Of a stretch of 64,000 nucleotides of DNA, positions 7,990 through 19,114 are shown in pieces (within the stretch, counting starts at the first letter, position 1; every line of letters begins with the position of its first letter). The position numbers and the translations under genes are program-made. The notes beneath the pieces were generated by a model. The model searched no databases. It saw only the letters and a program-made list of their open reading frames with translations, and had not been told where the DNA came from. Source of the stretch: Candidatus Scalindua sp. (GTDB lineage Bacteria > Planctomycetota > Brocadiia > Brocadiales > Scalinduaceae); NCBI GenBank assembly GCA_018670825.1, contig JABHIW010000110.1, positions 1-64,000 of the forward strand. Direction: 5' to 3'.

Positions 7990-10056
7990 TTATAGTGTTT
8001 TCAAGAAAGAGGATAGGTTGATATCTTTTTTAATGATACCTAGTTTTCTCCTAATGTTGGCACGATGCCTTTCTGTAGTCCCGTGAGAAATATTTAAAAT
8101 AGTGGTTATCTCTTTGCTTGTCAGCCCATTTTTTATTAGATTGCAAATCTCAATTTCTCTGGAAGTTAATTTGAATTCTTTTCCGGTAAGCTTTACGCCA
8201 AATGAGGATGTCAACTCCTGTAAGTTCAGTTGTAGTAGTCGTACATACTTGCGCGATTCTACTGTTAGTTTAAGTTTTTGTATAACAGGTAATAGCAAGT
8301 TTTCTGCATTGGCAATTACATTGTCTTTTATCTGTTTCTTTTCAATCTCTATCTGCCCAAGGATTTCATTAAGAGCTATATTCTTTTGCTGCAAAGCACT
8401 CTTCTGCTCCATTAGCTTCAGCTCAACCGACTTGCTTTCAGAAATGTCGTGTACCAGTGCAACAAAGTAATCCACTGAACCGTCATCTCTGCGTATAGCA
8501 TTAGCCGAAATTACAGCATGAAAAATGTTACCATCCTTGTGAATAAAACGCTTCTCCATGGAATAGCCATCTATCTTTCCGGCAAGCACTCGACTGAACT
8601 GTGCCAGATCAGATTCAAGATCTTCAGGATAGGTCAACTCTGTCCATGTCAGTTTTGCAAAACTTTCTCGCGAATAGCCGAACATTTTGAAAAGTGTATC
8701 ATTAAACTCAACCCAACCTTTCTCAAGTGAAGTTATTGCCATGCCAATTAGGCCCAGATCGAAGTACCGTCGGAAACGTTGTTCACTCTGCGCCAATGCC
8801 TCTTCGCTCCTCTTGCGCTCGGTGATGTCGCGTATAAAGGCAAAAAAGCGTCCGCCTTCCATACCCAAAAAATTGGTGCTTACTTCAACACAAATAATCC
8901 TGCCGTCTTTGCATCTGTGTTTGCTTTCAAACCTGTCGCTTCCGGTTTTAATTATCTGTTGTATGTGTTTCTTTGTCTCTTCAGGAGCTTCAAGAGCTTC
9001 AACGTCAGATATACACATCTTGAGCAATTCTTCACGGCTATAACCTGTTAAACTACAGTAAGCGTCATTTACCTCCAGAAGCCTGCCTTGAATATCTACA
9101 AGCCAAAAACAATCAAGAGCCGTACGGAGAATAGTTTCGCTCCGTTCTTTTGTCAACTCGTGTCTGGTGATTTCACGTAATAGTTTCGTATTATATTCTT
9201 TTAATTTTGCAGTACGCACAAACACAAGTTTCTCAAGAGATTCGTTAGTCGTATTAAGCTTTTCCTCTGCCTTCTTACGCTCGGTGATATCCATTCCATA
9301 AATATTGACGTAACCCTCTTCAGTTACCGGTGCAAATGTTAAGGAAATTATGCGGTCTCTACAGCACTCAGTTTCGACAACGCTACTTACACCGGTATGA
9401 AGAACATCAGAAACTATTTTTTTATAATTATCAGACAATATTCTTGTTGTCTGGCAATTCCAGAAATCTAATAAGAATGTACTTGCCTTGTTGTAATAGA
9501 GTATGCGGCCATCATTAAATACTCTTATTACGGGATTTGGATTTTCACTTGGAAATTTTGCAAGCCCCTTTATTTTCTCCTCTGCCTTCTTTTGCTCAGT
9601 GATGTATAACCATCCTGGCATGCAGTCAAATGCATTGTCCTGGTCATCTCGTATAAAAGATAGATACAAAATGACATCAATTTTACGTCCATTTTTTTGT
9701 TTTAGTTGCAATTCAGCATTATGAACTTTGCCTGTATTGACAAATGCCTCATAATAGACTTTTTGCCTGGCCTCTTCACAGTCCGGATGATAGACAAAGG
9801 AAATGTGCTGGCCAATGATATCTTCCCTGCTATAGCCCAGTTCCGTTACAAGCGGTTGATTACACGTTGCTATTAATGAGGTCTTCGCGTCAACTGAAAT
9901 AAACATATGTGGAGTGCTTTCAATCAAGGCTTGGTATTTTTTTTCTGATTCTCTAAGTGTGGATTCTGCTTCCCTGCACCTCGAAATTTCTATACCTGAT
10001 TCAAGTGACTTGATCCTGCTTATTAACTCCACTTTTGTCATCTTTTCATAATTCAT
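7990..10056 (-). CDS. Multi-PAS sensor protein with C-terminal LuxR-type HTH
   Basis: PAS/PAC repeats; C-terminal LTSREIEICNLIKNGLTSKEITTILNISHGTTERHRANIRRKLGI. Confidence 0.85.
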   Translation of the reverse strand: MNYEKMTKVELISRIKSLESGIEISRCREAESTLRESEKKYQALIESTPHMFISVDAKTSLIATCNQPLVTELGYSREDIIGQHISFVYHPDCEEARQKVYYEAFVNTGKVHNAELQLKQKNGRKIDVILYLSFIRDDQDNAFDCMPGWLYITEQKKAEEKIKGLAKFPSENPNPVIRVFNDGRILYYNKASTFLLDFWNCQTTRILSDNYKKIVSDVLHTGVSSVVETECCRDRIISLTFAPVTEEGYVNIYGMDITERKKAEEKLNTTNESLEKLVFVRTAKLKEYNTKLLREITRHELTKERSETILRTALDCFWLVDIQGRLLEVNDAYCSLTGYSREELLKMCISDVEALEAPEETKKHIQQIIKTGSDRFESKHRCKDGRIICVEVSTNFLGMEGGRFFAFIRDITERKRSEEALAQSEQRFRRYFDLGLIGMAITSLEKGWVEFNDTLFKMFGYSRESFAKLTWTELTYPEDLESDLAQFSRVLAGKIDGYSMEKRFIHKDGNIFHAVISANAIRRDDGSVDYFVALVHDISESKSVELKLMEQKSALQQKNIALNEILGQIEIEKKQIKDNVIANAENLLLPVIQKLKLTVESRKYVRLLQLNLQELTSSFGVKLTGKEFKLTSREIEICNLIKNGLTSKEITTILNISHGTTERHRANIRRKLGIIKKDINLSSFLKTL

Positions 10057-10305
10057 ATGGTGTTATTTATAATTTTTCAAATATGTTTTGTCTTAATGCC
10101 TTTTGGGTACGAAAACAGTAAGTGCTTAAATATGATGGTTATTAAGTGAGGAAAAAAATGATGGTTAGTCTCTTAATGCCTTTGTATTAACTCCTGAATT
10201 CTATGATATATAGATTATCTTGTGTTGTTGAGAAGTCAATATGGCTTTACCATACACGTTGTATGTATGAATAATACACAGTGGCTGTGATGGAGGCATA
10301 GTGTG

Positions 10306-11250
10306 TTAAAGTGTTTTCAGAAATGATGATAGGTTGACATCCTTGTTAATGATACCAAATTTCTTCCTTATATTTGCGCGATGCCTTTCTATGGTCGTAC
10401 GGGAAATGTTAGAAAGGCTGGCTATTTCTTTGCTTGAAAGCCCATTTTTTATCATATTGCAAATTTCCATTTCTCTGGAAGTTAATTTAGCCTCTTTTTC
10501 GGTTAGCTTTGTTCCAAATGAAGACGTCAACTCTTGTATGTTTTCTCGTAGTAATTGTACATACTTACGTGATTCCCCTGTTAGCCTGAGTTTTTGTATA
10601 ATAGGTAATAGCAAGTTTTCTGCATTGGCTATTACCTTGTCATTTATCTGTTTTCTTTCAATCTCGATTTGTCCGAGAATTTCATTAAGTGCTATATTTT
10701 TTTGCTCTAAAGCCTTTTTTTGCTCCTCCAGTTTCTTCTCGGCCTGCTTGCGCTTATCTATCTCTTTCTCCAGCTCCAATAACTTACTCTCAAGTTTTCC
10801 AATCAGACGTTTGTTATACTTTACAAGATAGATTTTCTCTCCATTAATAGCAACGGGTGCAGCGGTTTTATGGCCTTCAATAACGACTTCCAGTACCTTT
10901 AATAACTCATTTATCTCACACGGCTTGGTGATAAATCTTTCTGCGCCCAGGCCCAGGGCAAACTCCTCATCCTTTTTATCGGTATAGGTAGCGGTATAAA
11001 AGACAAATGGTATTTTCTTTAAGCTATCGTCATTTTTACACTCTCTGCAGAATTGAAAACCGTCCATCCCTGGCATTAAAATATCGGAAACAATCATATC
11101 CACGGTGTTATCTTTCAGCATCTCAATGGCCTCAACTCCATTTCTGGACGATACAACATCATATCCACTCTTTTCTAACACAGTCTCTAACAGGTAGAGG
11201 TCTTCTTTAGTATCATCTACTATGAGAATCTTTTTGGTTTTAGGTTCCAT
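10306..11250 (-). CDS. Response regulator: receiver, coiled coil and LuxR-type HTH
   Basis: ILIVDDTKEDLYLLETVLEKSGYDVV..., LTSREMEICNMIKNGLSSKEIASLSNISRTTIERHRANIRKKFG. Confidence 0.9.
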   Translation of the reverse strand: MEPKTKKILIVDDTKEDLYLLETVLEKSGYDVVSSRNGVEAIEMLKDNTVDMIVSDILMPGMDGFQFCRECKNDDSLKKIPFVFYTATYTDKKDEEFALGLGAERFITKPCEINELLKVLEVVIEGHKTAAPVAINGEKIYLVKYNKRLIGKLESKLLELEKEIDKRKQAEKKLEEQKKALEQKNIALNEILGQIEIERKQINDKVIANAENLLLPIIQKLRLTGESRKYVQLLRENIQELTSSFGTKLTEKEAKLTSREMEICNMIKNGLSSKEIASLSNISRTTIERHRANIRKKFGIINKDVNLSSFLKTL

Positions 11251-11268
11251 TTTGATCTCCTTAATGAA

Positions 11269-11688
11269 TTACACCAAATATTCTTCAATTTCTGCCATAA
11301 TGGTATCCGGATTGATCGGTTTTTCAATATAACCTGTACATCCCGCTTCCAGCGCCTTATCCCTGTCACCGGACATCGCATACGATGTTATAGCGATAAT
11401 GGGAATAGTGCCATCCGCCTTAGATTTCCTTATCCTCCTTGTCACTTCCAGGCCATTAATATCAGGGAGCTGGATATCCATGATAATAAGGTCAGGCTTC
11501 TCTTTCATCGCGAGTACTATTCCCTCTTCACCGTTTAAGGCCTTTATTGTTTCATAGCCATTTTTCTCCAAAATAAAGTTGATAAGGTACATGTTGTGTT
11601 CGTTATCCTCAACTATTAGAATACGCTTCAAGCTTTTCCTCCTTATATACACGGAAAGACGCTGGTTAAATAACACACACTGATGCAC
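11269..11688 (-). CDS. Single-domain response regulator (DivK/CheY-like)
   Basis: KRILIVEDNEHNMYLINFILEKNGYE...DLIIMDIQLPDINGLEVTRRIR...GYIEKPINPDT. Confidence 0.9.
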   Translation of the reverse strand: MHQCVLFNQRLSVYIRRKSLKRILIVEDNEHNMYLINFILEKNGYETIKALNGEEGIVLAMKEKPDLIIMDIQLPDINGLEVTRRIRKSKADGTIPIIAITSYAMSGDRDKALEAGCTGYIEKPINPDTIMAEIEEYLV

Positions 11689-11705
11689 GGGGACTTACAC
11701 AGATT

Positions 11706-14045
11706 TTATGTGCACCTCGATGGTAACGTTAACGTAAAAACACTTCCTTTTCCAAACTCGCTCTCAGCCTTTATTTCACAGCCAAGAAGATCAGATATCT
11801 TTCTGGAAAGATAAAGACCCAGACCGGTACCTTCCTTTATAACTCCATCTATATAAATTCGGCTGAAGGCCTTAAAAAGTTTATTCATATCCTTTTTTCT
11901 TATTCCGATACCCGTATCAGCAACACTGATCTCTATAGCAGAACCAGAGTTCTGGAGTACGCATACGTTCACACTGCCTTTTTCTGTGAACTTAATTGCA
12001 TTGCTCACAAAATTTGTGATGATCTGTTTTATCCTTCGCTCATCACTTTCTACCATAATCTTTTTTGACATTTTCAAGTCCATTTTAAGATTCTTTTCTT
12101 TCGCAAGGACGGTAAATGAATTTATTACCTCTTTGACAACTGACAGTAGCTCGAATTTATGGACATAAATCTCCACCTTACCTGCTTCTATCTTGCTTAT
12201 ATCGATTATATCATTTATCAGTGATAAGAGGTGGGAAGCACTTTTCTTTACCATAGAGAGCTGCTTCCTCTGCTCATCCGAGATCTTACCAACTATCCCC
12301 TGTAGAATTATTCCTGTGAAGCCCATTATGGAATTAAGCGGTGTCCTTAGTTCGTGACTCATGCTTGCGATAAACATACTCTTTAGATGATCAAGCTCTT
12401 TAAGGCGAATGTTGGCCCGGGCTAATTCATCAGTCCGTTCTGCTACCCTGGTTTCCAGTTCATCGGCATGTTTCTTCACCTGCATATGAAGTATGGAATT
12501 CTGCAGGCCAATTGAAATATCGTTAGAAAGAGTCTGAAGAAATATACTTTGTTTCTGAAAATCACGCTGAGTCCCGGATGCCAGCCCCAGTACTCCAATA
12601 ATTCCATTTTTACCAAACAGGGGGAGTGCGGCAAAAGAGCGCAAACCCGCCATCTTGCACTCCTCCCATGTGCAACGCGAATCATTAAGAATATCACTGG
12701 AATACATTGGAGCCTCCTCACGGACAGCCAGTCCACAAAGACACTCCCCTACTCGATGCACCGGAGTCTCCTCGTGACAGTATTTGGAGTTTGCAGGAAC
12801 CATACCCTGTAGATTCAAATTATCACCATCCCTCAGGAAGAACAGTACCAAATCAGGGGTAACAGCAGCAGTAACCTCTTCAAGTGCTGCATTCACTACC
12901 TGATCAAGTGAGAGACTGGAACTAACTTTCTGGCTTAATCTGTTGAGCGAGGTTAATTCCTGGACTTTTTGCCGCAACACATCCTCGGCCTTTTTGCGCT
13001 CGGTGATATCACTCGTAACTTTTGCATAACCATATAATTTCCTATTATCATCATATAATGCAGTAATAATAACTTTTGCCATAAAACGTGATCCATCTTT
13101 TTTTATACGCCATCCTTCATCCTCGCATTTCCCATCCTCTCTTGCTTTTTTCAGCTCATATTCTACTTTTCCTTTTTTTAGATCTTTCTCAGGATAGAAA
13201 ATAGAAATATGTTTGCCAATAATTTCGTCAGAGCTATATCCTTTTATTCTTTGAACACCTTCATTCCAACTACTTACAATTCCTTCAGGAGTAATCATAA
13301 ATATTGCGTAATCGCTTACACTTCTCACCAATAGGCGGTTACGCTCTTCGCTTTCTTTATGTTTTAACTCAACCTGTTTGTATTCGATGAGATTTCCAAG
13401 CATACGTTTCACTTTTAAATCGCTTTGATCTGGTTTTAGAAATTCATCAGGTGGAATATAATATGTATTTTTGCAAACTAAATCACCGTATATAACAATT
13501 GGATGAGTCTCAATAATATTCAATAAAATTTCAGAGGAAAAACGGTTACTGTTGTATTGGCAAATTGCAAGAGCATCGTTCTCTTGAAAAAAATAATTAA
13601 GTTTAGCTTCATATTCTATTAGATTTTCTAATCGAATGTCGCCGCCCAAATACCATGTCATTTCACCTGTTACTCTTAACGCATTAAAACCATCTGACTT
13701 TGCCAAATCAGTAGCTTCCTTCAAGAATTGTATCATCCAATCAGGATCAAAATGGCCTTGTTGGAGGTATGCTTCCTGTTTGGTAAGAATATTTAAAGCA
13801 CCAGATTTGATTACAGAATCGGTCTCTATACCATCTTTCTGCATTGCCTCAATAACCACTTTTGAAGTATTATCATCTACAACATATATACATTTCTCCC
13901 CACGATCTAAACCAAGTTTGATGAAAGGCACAACAGCATTGAGCTGCTCTTCTTTTGTCTCGTAGACTATACATATATGATCATGAACGGTAAGTTCACT
14001 GATGGCATCATAAAGATTGCCTTTGGCGGTATTTTCGTCGCACAT
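11706..14045 (-). CDS. Sensor histidine kinase: N-terminal MEDS-like domain, PAS, GAF, HisKA, HATPase
   Basis: N-terminus VHDHICIVYETKEEQLNAVVPFIKLGLDRGEKCIYVVDD (MEDS/DcmR-like), MFIASMSHELRTPLNSIMGFTGI, GTGLGLYLSRKISDLLGCEI. Confidence 0.88.
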   Translation of the reverse strand: MCDENTAKGNLYDAISELTVHDHICIVYETKEEQLNAVVPFIKLGLDRGEKCIYVVDDNTSKVVIEAMQKDGIETDSVIKSGALNILTKQEAYLQQGHFDPDWMIQFLKEATDLAKSDGFNALRVTGEMTWYLGGDIRLENLIEYEAKLNYFFQENDALAICQYNSNRFSSEILLNIIETHPIVIYGDLVCKNTYYIPPDEFLKPDQSDLKVKRMLGNLIEYKQVELKHKESEERNRLLVRSVSDYAIFMITPEGIVSSWNEGVQRIKGYSSDEIIGKHISIFYPEKDLKKGKVEYELKKAREDGKCEDEGWRIKKDGSRFMAKVIITALYDDNRKLYGYAKVTSDITERKKAEDVLRQKVQELTSLNRLSQKVSSSLSLDQVVNAALEEVTAAVTPDLVLFFLRDGDNLNLQGMVPANSKYCHEETPVHRVGECLCGLAVREEAPMYSSDILNDSRCTWEECKMAGLRSFAALPLFGKNGIIGVLGLASGTQRDFQKQSIFLQTLSNDISIGLQNSILHMQVKKHADELETRVAERTDELARANIRLKELDHLKSMFIASMSHELRTPLNSIMGFTGIILQGIVGKISDEQRKQLSMVKKSASHLLSLINDIIDISKIEAGKVEIYVHKFELLSVVKEVINSFTVLAKEKNLKMDLKMSKKIMVESDERRIKQIITNFVSNAIKFTEKGSVNVCVLQNSGSAIEISVADTGIGIRKKDMNKLFKAFSRIYIDGVIKEGTGLGLYLSRKISDLLGCEIKAESEFGKGSVFTLTLPSRCT

Positions 14046-14824
14046 AATATTCTTTAATTAATTCATACACAAAACCCTGCTAAGCATGACAAAGACACCA
14101 AGCACACAAAGATTGGTTATGCTTGAGTTCTCCGTACGTCTTTAATGCTATACTTATTGGACTTAAAGTAAAGGCAGAAGAGGAGCAGATCCGCGTATTC
14201 GGATTTGTCCTTCTCCAGAAGTGGTCGCAATTAAACATCTTTCATTCAAACTCCACACGATACGATTTCGTTTGAGTTGATTATTTTAATAATATATAAA
14301 CAGAGAGATGCTGCTCAGAGAGTAAGTAAGTATGAATGAGTACAGTAGGATTTTGTGATAACATTGATTTATCCTGTTGTAGATTAATGTTATATATACG
14401 ATAATCAGTCAAAATACGCCTAAAATAACATAAAATCAAGTGCTAAATTCTATACGGAATGAGGAAATGTTTTAGCAAAATCTAGATTCTCCATAAATGT
14501 AGGTAACTCAAGATGAAAGTTGATACAACAATATTGCGACCATGACTCGTGCAAATAGAGACAATTCAAATGCAGTTATAAACCGTTGAAACATAACGTA
14601 TTATGCTGATCCTAACGGGTTGCGGAAAATGCCTGGATGGGATTCCAAGTAACGTGCTCTACAATCGATGAGATATTGATCATACATTTCTTGAATTTGC
14701 TATAGATAATTTTTGTGAAATGGTGGGGCATATTACTCATAAAAATTTAAACATCTGGATACACAGGGATATTACTGGTAAGAAGTTTTGGGATGGAGTT
14801 GATATAAATTTTGTTTTATTAAAT

Positions 14825-15229
14825 TTATTTAAGACCATTTTTATTGAAACAGTCTACATACTTTCTATCAGTGCCTTGAATGTGATTAGTTAGCCACCAC
14901 TTCAGGTGTTCAAGTATCGCATCTATAACTTTTAATTCGTTGTCCGCTAATTCTTCCCAGTAGTCAGGGATTATTTCAGAAAAACGATTATGTTCATCTT
15001 TGTGTGATTTATAATCATGATATTTACAATCTACCATGCAAGTCTCTTCAGTTCTAAAATGCTTTTTTGAAAACGTAGTTATTTCAATTAATATCTCTGA
15101 TATCGCACTTGCTCTTTTATTATTATCTTTCTGTACACGAGCAGCTTTATTGATAAGGTCAATGAATTTTTTATGCCCCTCATCAATCATTGACACATTC
15201 ACACTGTATTTATCGTCCCACTTAATCAT
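14825..15229 (-). CDS. Bacteriohemerythrin
   Basis: IKWDDKYSVNVSMIDEGHKKFIDLIN, HFRTEETCM, HKDEHNRF, WWLTNHIQGTDRKY. Confidence 0.92.
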   Translation of the reverse strand: MIKWDDKYSVNVSMIDEGHKKFIDLINKAARVQKDNNKRASAISEILIEITTFSKKHFRTEETCMVDCKYHDYKSHKDEHNRFSEIIPDYWEELADNELKVIDAILEHLKWWLTNHIQGTDRKYVDCFNKNGLK

Positions 15230-15492
15230 TTGTAATATTTCCTATTTAAAATTAATATGGTAGTCCCTTTGAATATAAGCTTATATATTGTTAAAGTCAA
15301 GAAAAAAGCTATGCCTGCAAACTCTGCCCTGAATTGATCTACTTTGGTAGGATGGTGTGGGTACGAAGTAAATGTGAAATAGATCGAAACAGAGAGTCGG
15401 GAAGACTCTCCGTAATGATCTTTAAATCGAGTAAACTACGTGTATGACAAAGTCTTAGCAAAACAGGACAAAATAATAATAACACACTTTTG

Positions 15493-15535
<43 letters not shown>

Positions 15536-15563
15536 TTGTTAAGGTTAAAAATCAGCCTGCGAC

Positions 15564-15775
15564 TTATGACTTCTTACATTTTTCGTAAACCTCTCCTTTG
15601 TGGCAACATTCTTTACCGTCGACCTTTTTACTCTTCAAGAAACCGACAGAGCAAGAGTCACACCACACTTTTCCACCGGCCAGCCCATTTCCACATGCCT
15701 TACACTCGCATGCAGCACAAACATGTTTGTTTGATTCGCCGCCTTGTACAATCTGATGTAACGGGTACCCTATAA
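15564..15775 (-). pseudogene. Cys-rich small protein fragment, 5' end probably displaced by the adjacent IS200-like element
   Basis: In-frame reading ..VQGGESNKHVCAACECKACGNGLAGGKVWCDSCSVGFLKSKKVDGKECCHKGEVYEKCKKS*; no start codon found before the IS end hairpins. Confidence 0.4.
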
Positions 15776-15779
15776 AACT

Positions 15780-16335
15780 TAACCACTCTGGACTGAAAGT
15801 CCAGAGGTTAATAACACACGGACTGAAAGTCCGTTATTCCAACATAAAGCTCTCTGCATCTTCATTAGGACGTTCCCTATGATGCTCCAAATACTCCTGT
15901 ATCAAATCGTCTGTTATATTTCCTGCACTCCAAGCCCCATAACCAATTCCCCACATATGCTTTCCCCAATATCTTTTACCCAACTCAGAAAACTCTTTTT
16001 GAAGTAACCGTGATGACCTACCTTTTAAGCCTTTTACAAGATCACTAATTGATTTTGATGGTGGATATTCAATATGCATATGTACATGATCTTTGCTTAC
16101 AACTCCTTTGTGAATTCTCACATCTTCACTGTCACATACTTGAATCAGCAACTCCCTACATCTCTTCTGGATTTCACCTTTAAGCACATGATACCTATAT
16201 TTTGTAATCCATACTAAATGTACTGTAAGTCGAGTAACTGTATGGTTTCCGTGTCTGTTTCTCATGAGGCAATTATACACTAATTCTAAAAGTACATAAC
16301 AGCTAAAGCCTTGCACTGAAAGTGCATAGTTTTAA
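15780..16335 (-). mobile_element. IS200/IS605-family element with end hairpins
   Basis: GGACTGAAAGTCC hairpins at about 15790-15832 and GCACTGAAAGTGC at about 16313-16325 flank a Y1 transposase ORF; boundaries approximate. Confidence 0.75.
15834..16316 (-). CDS. tnpA: IS200/IS605-family Y1 transposase TnpA
   Basis: HTVTRLTVHLVWITKYRYHVLKGEIQKRCRELL..., HVHMHIEYPPSKSISDLVKGLKGRSSRLL, YWGKHMWGIGYGAWSAGN; the start is probably MRNRHG rather than the first Met. Confidence 0.92.
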   Translation of the reverse strand: MQGFSCYVLLELVYNCLMRNRHGNHTVTRLTVHLVWITKYRYHVLKGEIQKRCRELLIQVCDSEDVRIHKGVVSKDHVHMHIEYPPSKSISDLVKGLKGRSSRLLQKEFSELGKRYWGKHMWGIGYGAWSAGNITDDLIQEYLEHHRERPNEDAESFMLE

Positions 16336-16740
16336 CTAGCGTGCTGATACAATAAAAAGGAAAGCGATCACAACGACAAATGATTTGACAGAAAACCTCG
16401 TTGTAACATCCTTGAAAACATTATGAAAAGCAAACTAATCTATATGAAAGCTTATCCATCATCTTGTTTGATGTATGTCTGAGTTGTATAAAATCTAATA
16501 GAATACTCCAACGACAATGTTTATGGCACATATAATGTTACCAAAATCAAGATAAAAAAGCAGTGTGACGTCTCTAATCCACTACCTGATTACATTTGAT
16601 ATGTAAGATTTATATAGGTATTTGAAGAGAGGGTATCAAAAGTAGAGAATGCTTGTTTCTCATTATTTAATCCATGAATATTGTTTTGATCAGTGTATAT
16701 TTACTTATCATGGAAATCAAGTATGCCAACTCGTCTGGCA

Positions 16741-17592
16741 TTACTCACTTAAATAAATCTTACGTTCATTTAGATGCTGAGTCGGCCGGTTATTGTTGTT
16801 GATAATTGACTTAAACTTGTTGATCTGTCCAGGGGAGAGTTCGATCGGTACAGTCAATACGAACCAGGTTACTCCTTCGGTACATGGTGGCGTTGTGAAG
16901 GACCCTCGATAGCGATAGTAGGTATGGTTACGGGGAAGCAGATCTGTAGCATCTACGGTACGGGCAACCTGTACCTCTCTTTTCACGGGTGTGGGCAGGT
17001 TTTCCCATATTGATGTGAAGCTCCTGTTTTCGGCCCCCTGCTCGATCATAACGGCAACAACGGCGACGGTTCCATCTTTAGCCTTGTGTACGAGGTGCAT
17101 TTCCATATCAGCATGCTTACCATTGATTGTATGCTCACTGGGAGCATGAAAGTGGAATTGCTTGAGTTCAAAAAGGTCTTCATTGACAAGAACATGACTA
17201 CCCCCCTCCTCTTCTTCAATTGTATGTCCGTTATAAACAAGGTTGATCTTTACAGGCCGATAGTTAAACACAATATCTGGCAGCTCTTTCTCAATGGACT
17301 TGCTTATATCAATTGGTGACTGCAGTTTTCCCTGTTTTGCCAGAATGTAGTCAGGGCTCAGATCTCCCCAATGTTTCGGCCCGGTATCACCTTCATAACC
17401 CCATTCTGCCTTATGTGGCTTTTCCGTTTTATGGAAATAGTGATGTTCAGAATCCGTGATATTCTGGGAAGTCAAACCGTTTACAGAATGACTCTGCAAC
17501 GGAGCTAAAGAGCGTTGTGTACACGCGACCGGCAGTATACTGATCACTATGACAGCGACTACCACAAGAAAATACTTTGAGAAATGTTGCAT
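16741..17592 (-). CDS. Alpha-type carbonic anhydrase, exported/lipoprotein
   Basis: WGYEGDTGPKHWGDLSPDY, QSPIDISKS, QFHFHAPSEHTINGKHADMEMHLVH, TTPPCTEGVTWFVL; N-terminal signal with VACTQ lipobox-like site. Confidence 0.95.
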   Translation of the reverse strand: MQHFSKYFLVVVAVIVISILPVACTQRSLAPLQSHSVNGLTSQNITDSEHHYFHKTEKPHKAEWGYEGDTGPKHWGDLSPDYILAKQGKLQSPIDISKSIEKELPDIVFNYRPVKINLVYNGHTIEEEEGGSHVLVNEDLFELKQFHFHAPSEHTINGKHADMEMHLVHKAKDGTVAVVAVMIEQGAENRSFTSIWENLPTPVKREVQVARTVDATDLLPRNHTYYRYRGSFTTPPCTEGVTWFVLTVPIELSPGQINKFKSIINNNNRPTQHLNERKIYLSE

Positions 17593-19114
17593 AGCTTTAC
17601 TTAGATATAATTAACATCTTTATTGTTTATGCTTATTAACAAAATAGATTAGCAAGTTTACGTTCTTACAAAAAAAGCATGTAACATACATACTACTTAA
17701 TTAGCTGCCAAAATCAAGCTTTATCAAGGCATGGCAAGGTAGGTCTGTAGTAGTGCCTACTCAATCAAGATGAAATATGATGGTAGAATAGAGGTCTGAA
17801 TCACATATTCACCTGATCATGCTTGGTATACGAATGATTGATTTTTTGAAATAATGCGTGTTTTATATTCAAAAAAAAAAGCCTCTTTGATTCCCAATCA
17901 AAAATCAATAGGAAAATAACGAAAAATACTGTTGTAAAGCCAGCTGCAATAGGCAGAAAATCACAGGAATCACCAGAATTAAATGGAAAGTTGAAACTTA
18001 TTGAAAATAAAGTGATAGTGTCATATCAGAAGCATTATCAGGCAATTACGGGAATTATTAAAATTACTATTTTCAGAATGCCATTCAAAATAATGGCTAT
18101 TTTTATATTTCCCATAAGTACTTTATTTGATACCTGTTATGGCGCTATCACCTTGTGTTACACGTAGTTACCAAAAAATCCTAATTCCTGTGGAGTAACG
18201 TGGTTTACCGCCAATTACTGTTACGGTGACTGCGTATTGACTTCAGTAACTTGAAATGCTTTCCTTACAGTGACAATCAAAAAGCTTTATTAAGCCTATA
18301 CCACCCTTCTGATGTACAATAAAAACTTCAAAATAATTTGTATTAATTACAAATTTCTTTTCAATGAAAATTATTTTCTTTTTTTACACATAATGTACGT
18401 GTAAATACATTACAATACACCGAGAATATATTTATGTTTTAGAGATAAGGACCATTATATCACCCTGTTTGTCATAAACATCTTCATCAGATGCGTTCCA
18501 GCTATTATCCTTATCTGTAACAACTGATTTATTGTAATATCCCTTATTTTGAATTTTTTCCATCTCCTGCAATTAAGGTATAATATTCATAATGCACCTC
18601 AAAAAATGGTGGCTTGACGGTTGTGGATTGTCTTAAAGACCGCCAATAAAACCTAATTAAAATTTACCATCCTCATACTCTTTTAAAACTAGGTGCATAC
18701 GCTACATGGTATATACAATCATACTTCGAATGTGATAGACTATTACACGTTGCATTTATTTCTCCTCTCTGGTTTGTTCTAATTGTCAAACCAGTTGGAA
18801 GAATATTTTACTACTAAATACTTGAAGGTAAAACCAGTGGCTTACCCATCAATGAGTGGACCAAGCTTTCCAAAGCAATGTTCCATCCAAGATGACACTT
18901 GATGAAATGATTTATGTATGTGTATTTGCGCTGACCTTTCGAGCAATCTTTTCAAGAAGACATAGGATTAGGTATGGCAGATTATGAACATTACTCTTGA
19001 CCAGTTTGGCATAGGCATATGATTTTTTATTACCATTATTTTTCCTTCGAATACGGGAGTTTTTAAAAAAAAACTCCAGCTCTATAGAGATTTATTTTAT
19101 AATGTTAACATCAC

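Noticed and set aside
14046-14824. Possible coding remnant in the gap before hemerythrin (e.g. plus-strand reading near 14700-14870)
   Set aside because: No recognisable family, start or RBS; treated as unassigned intergenic sequence
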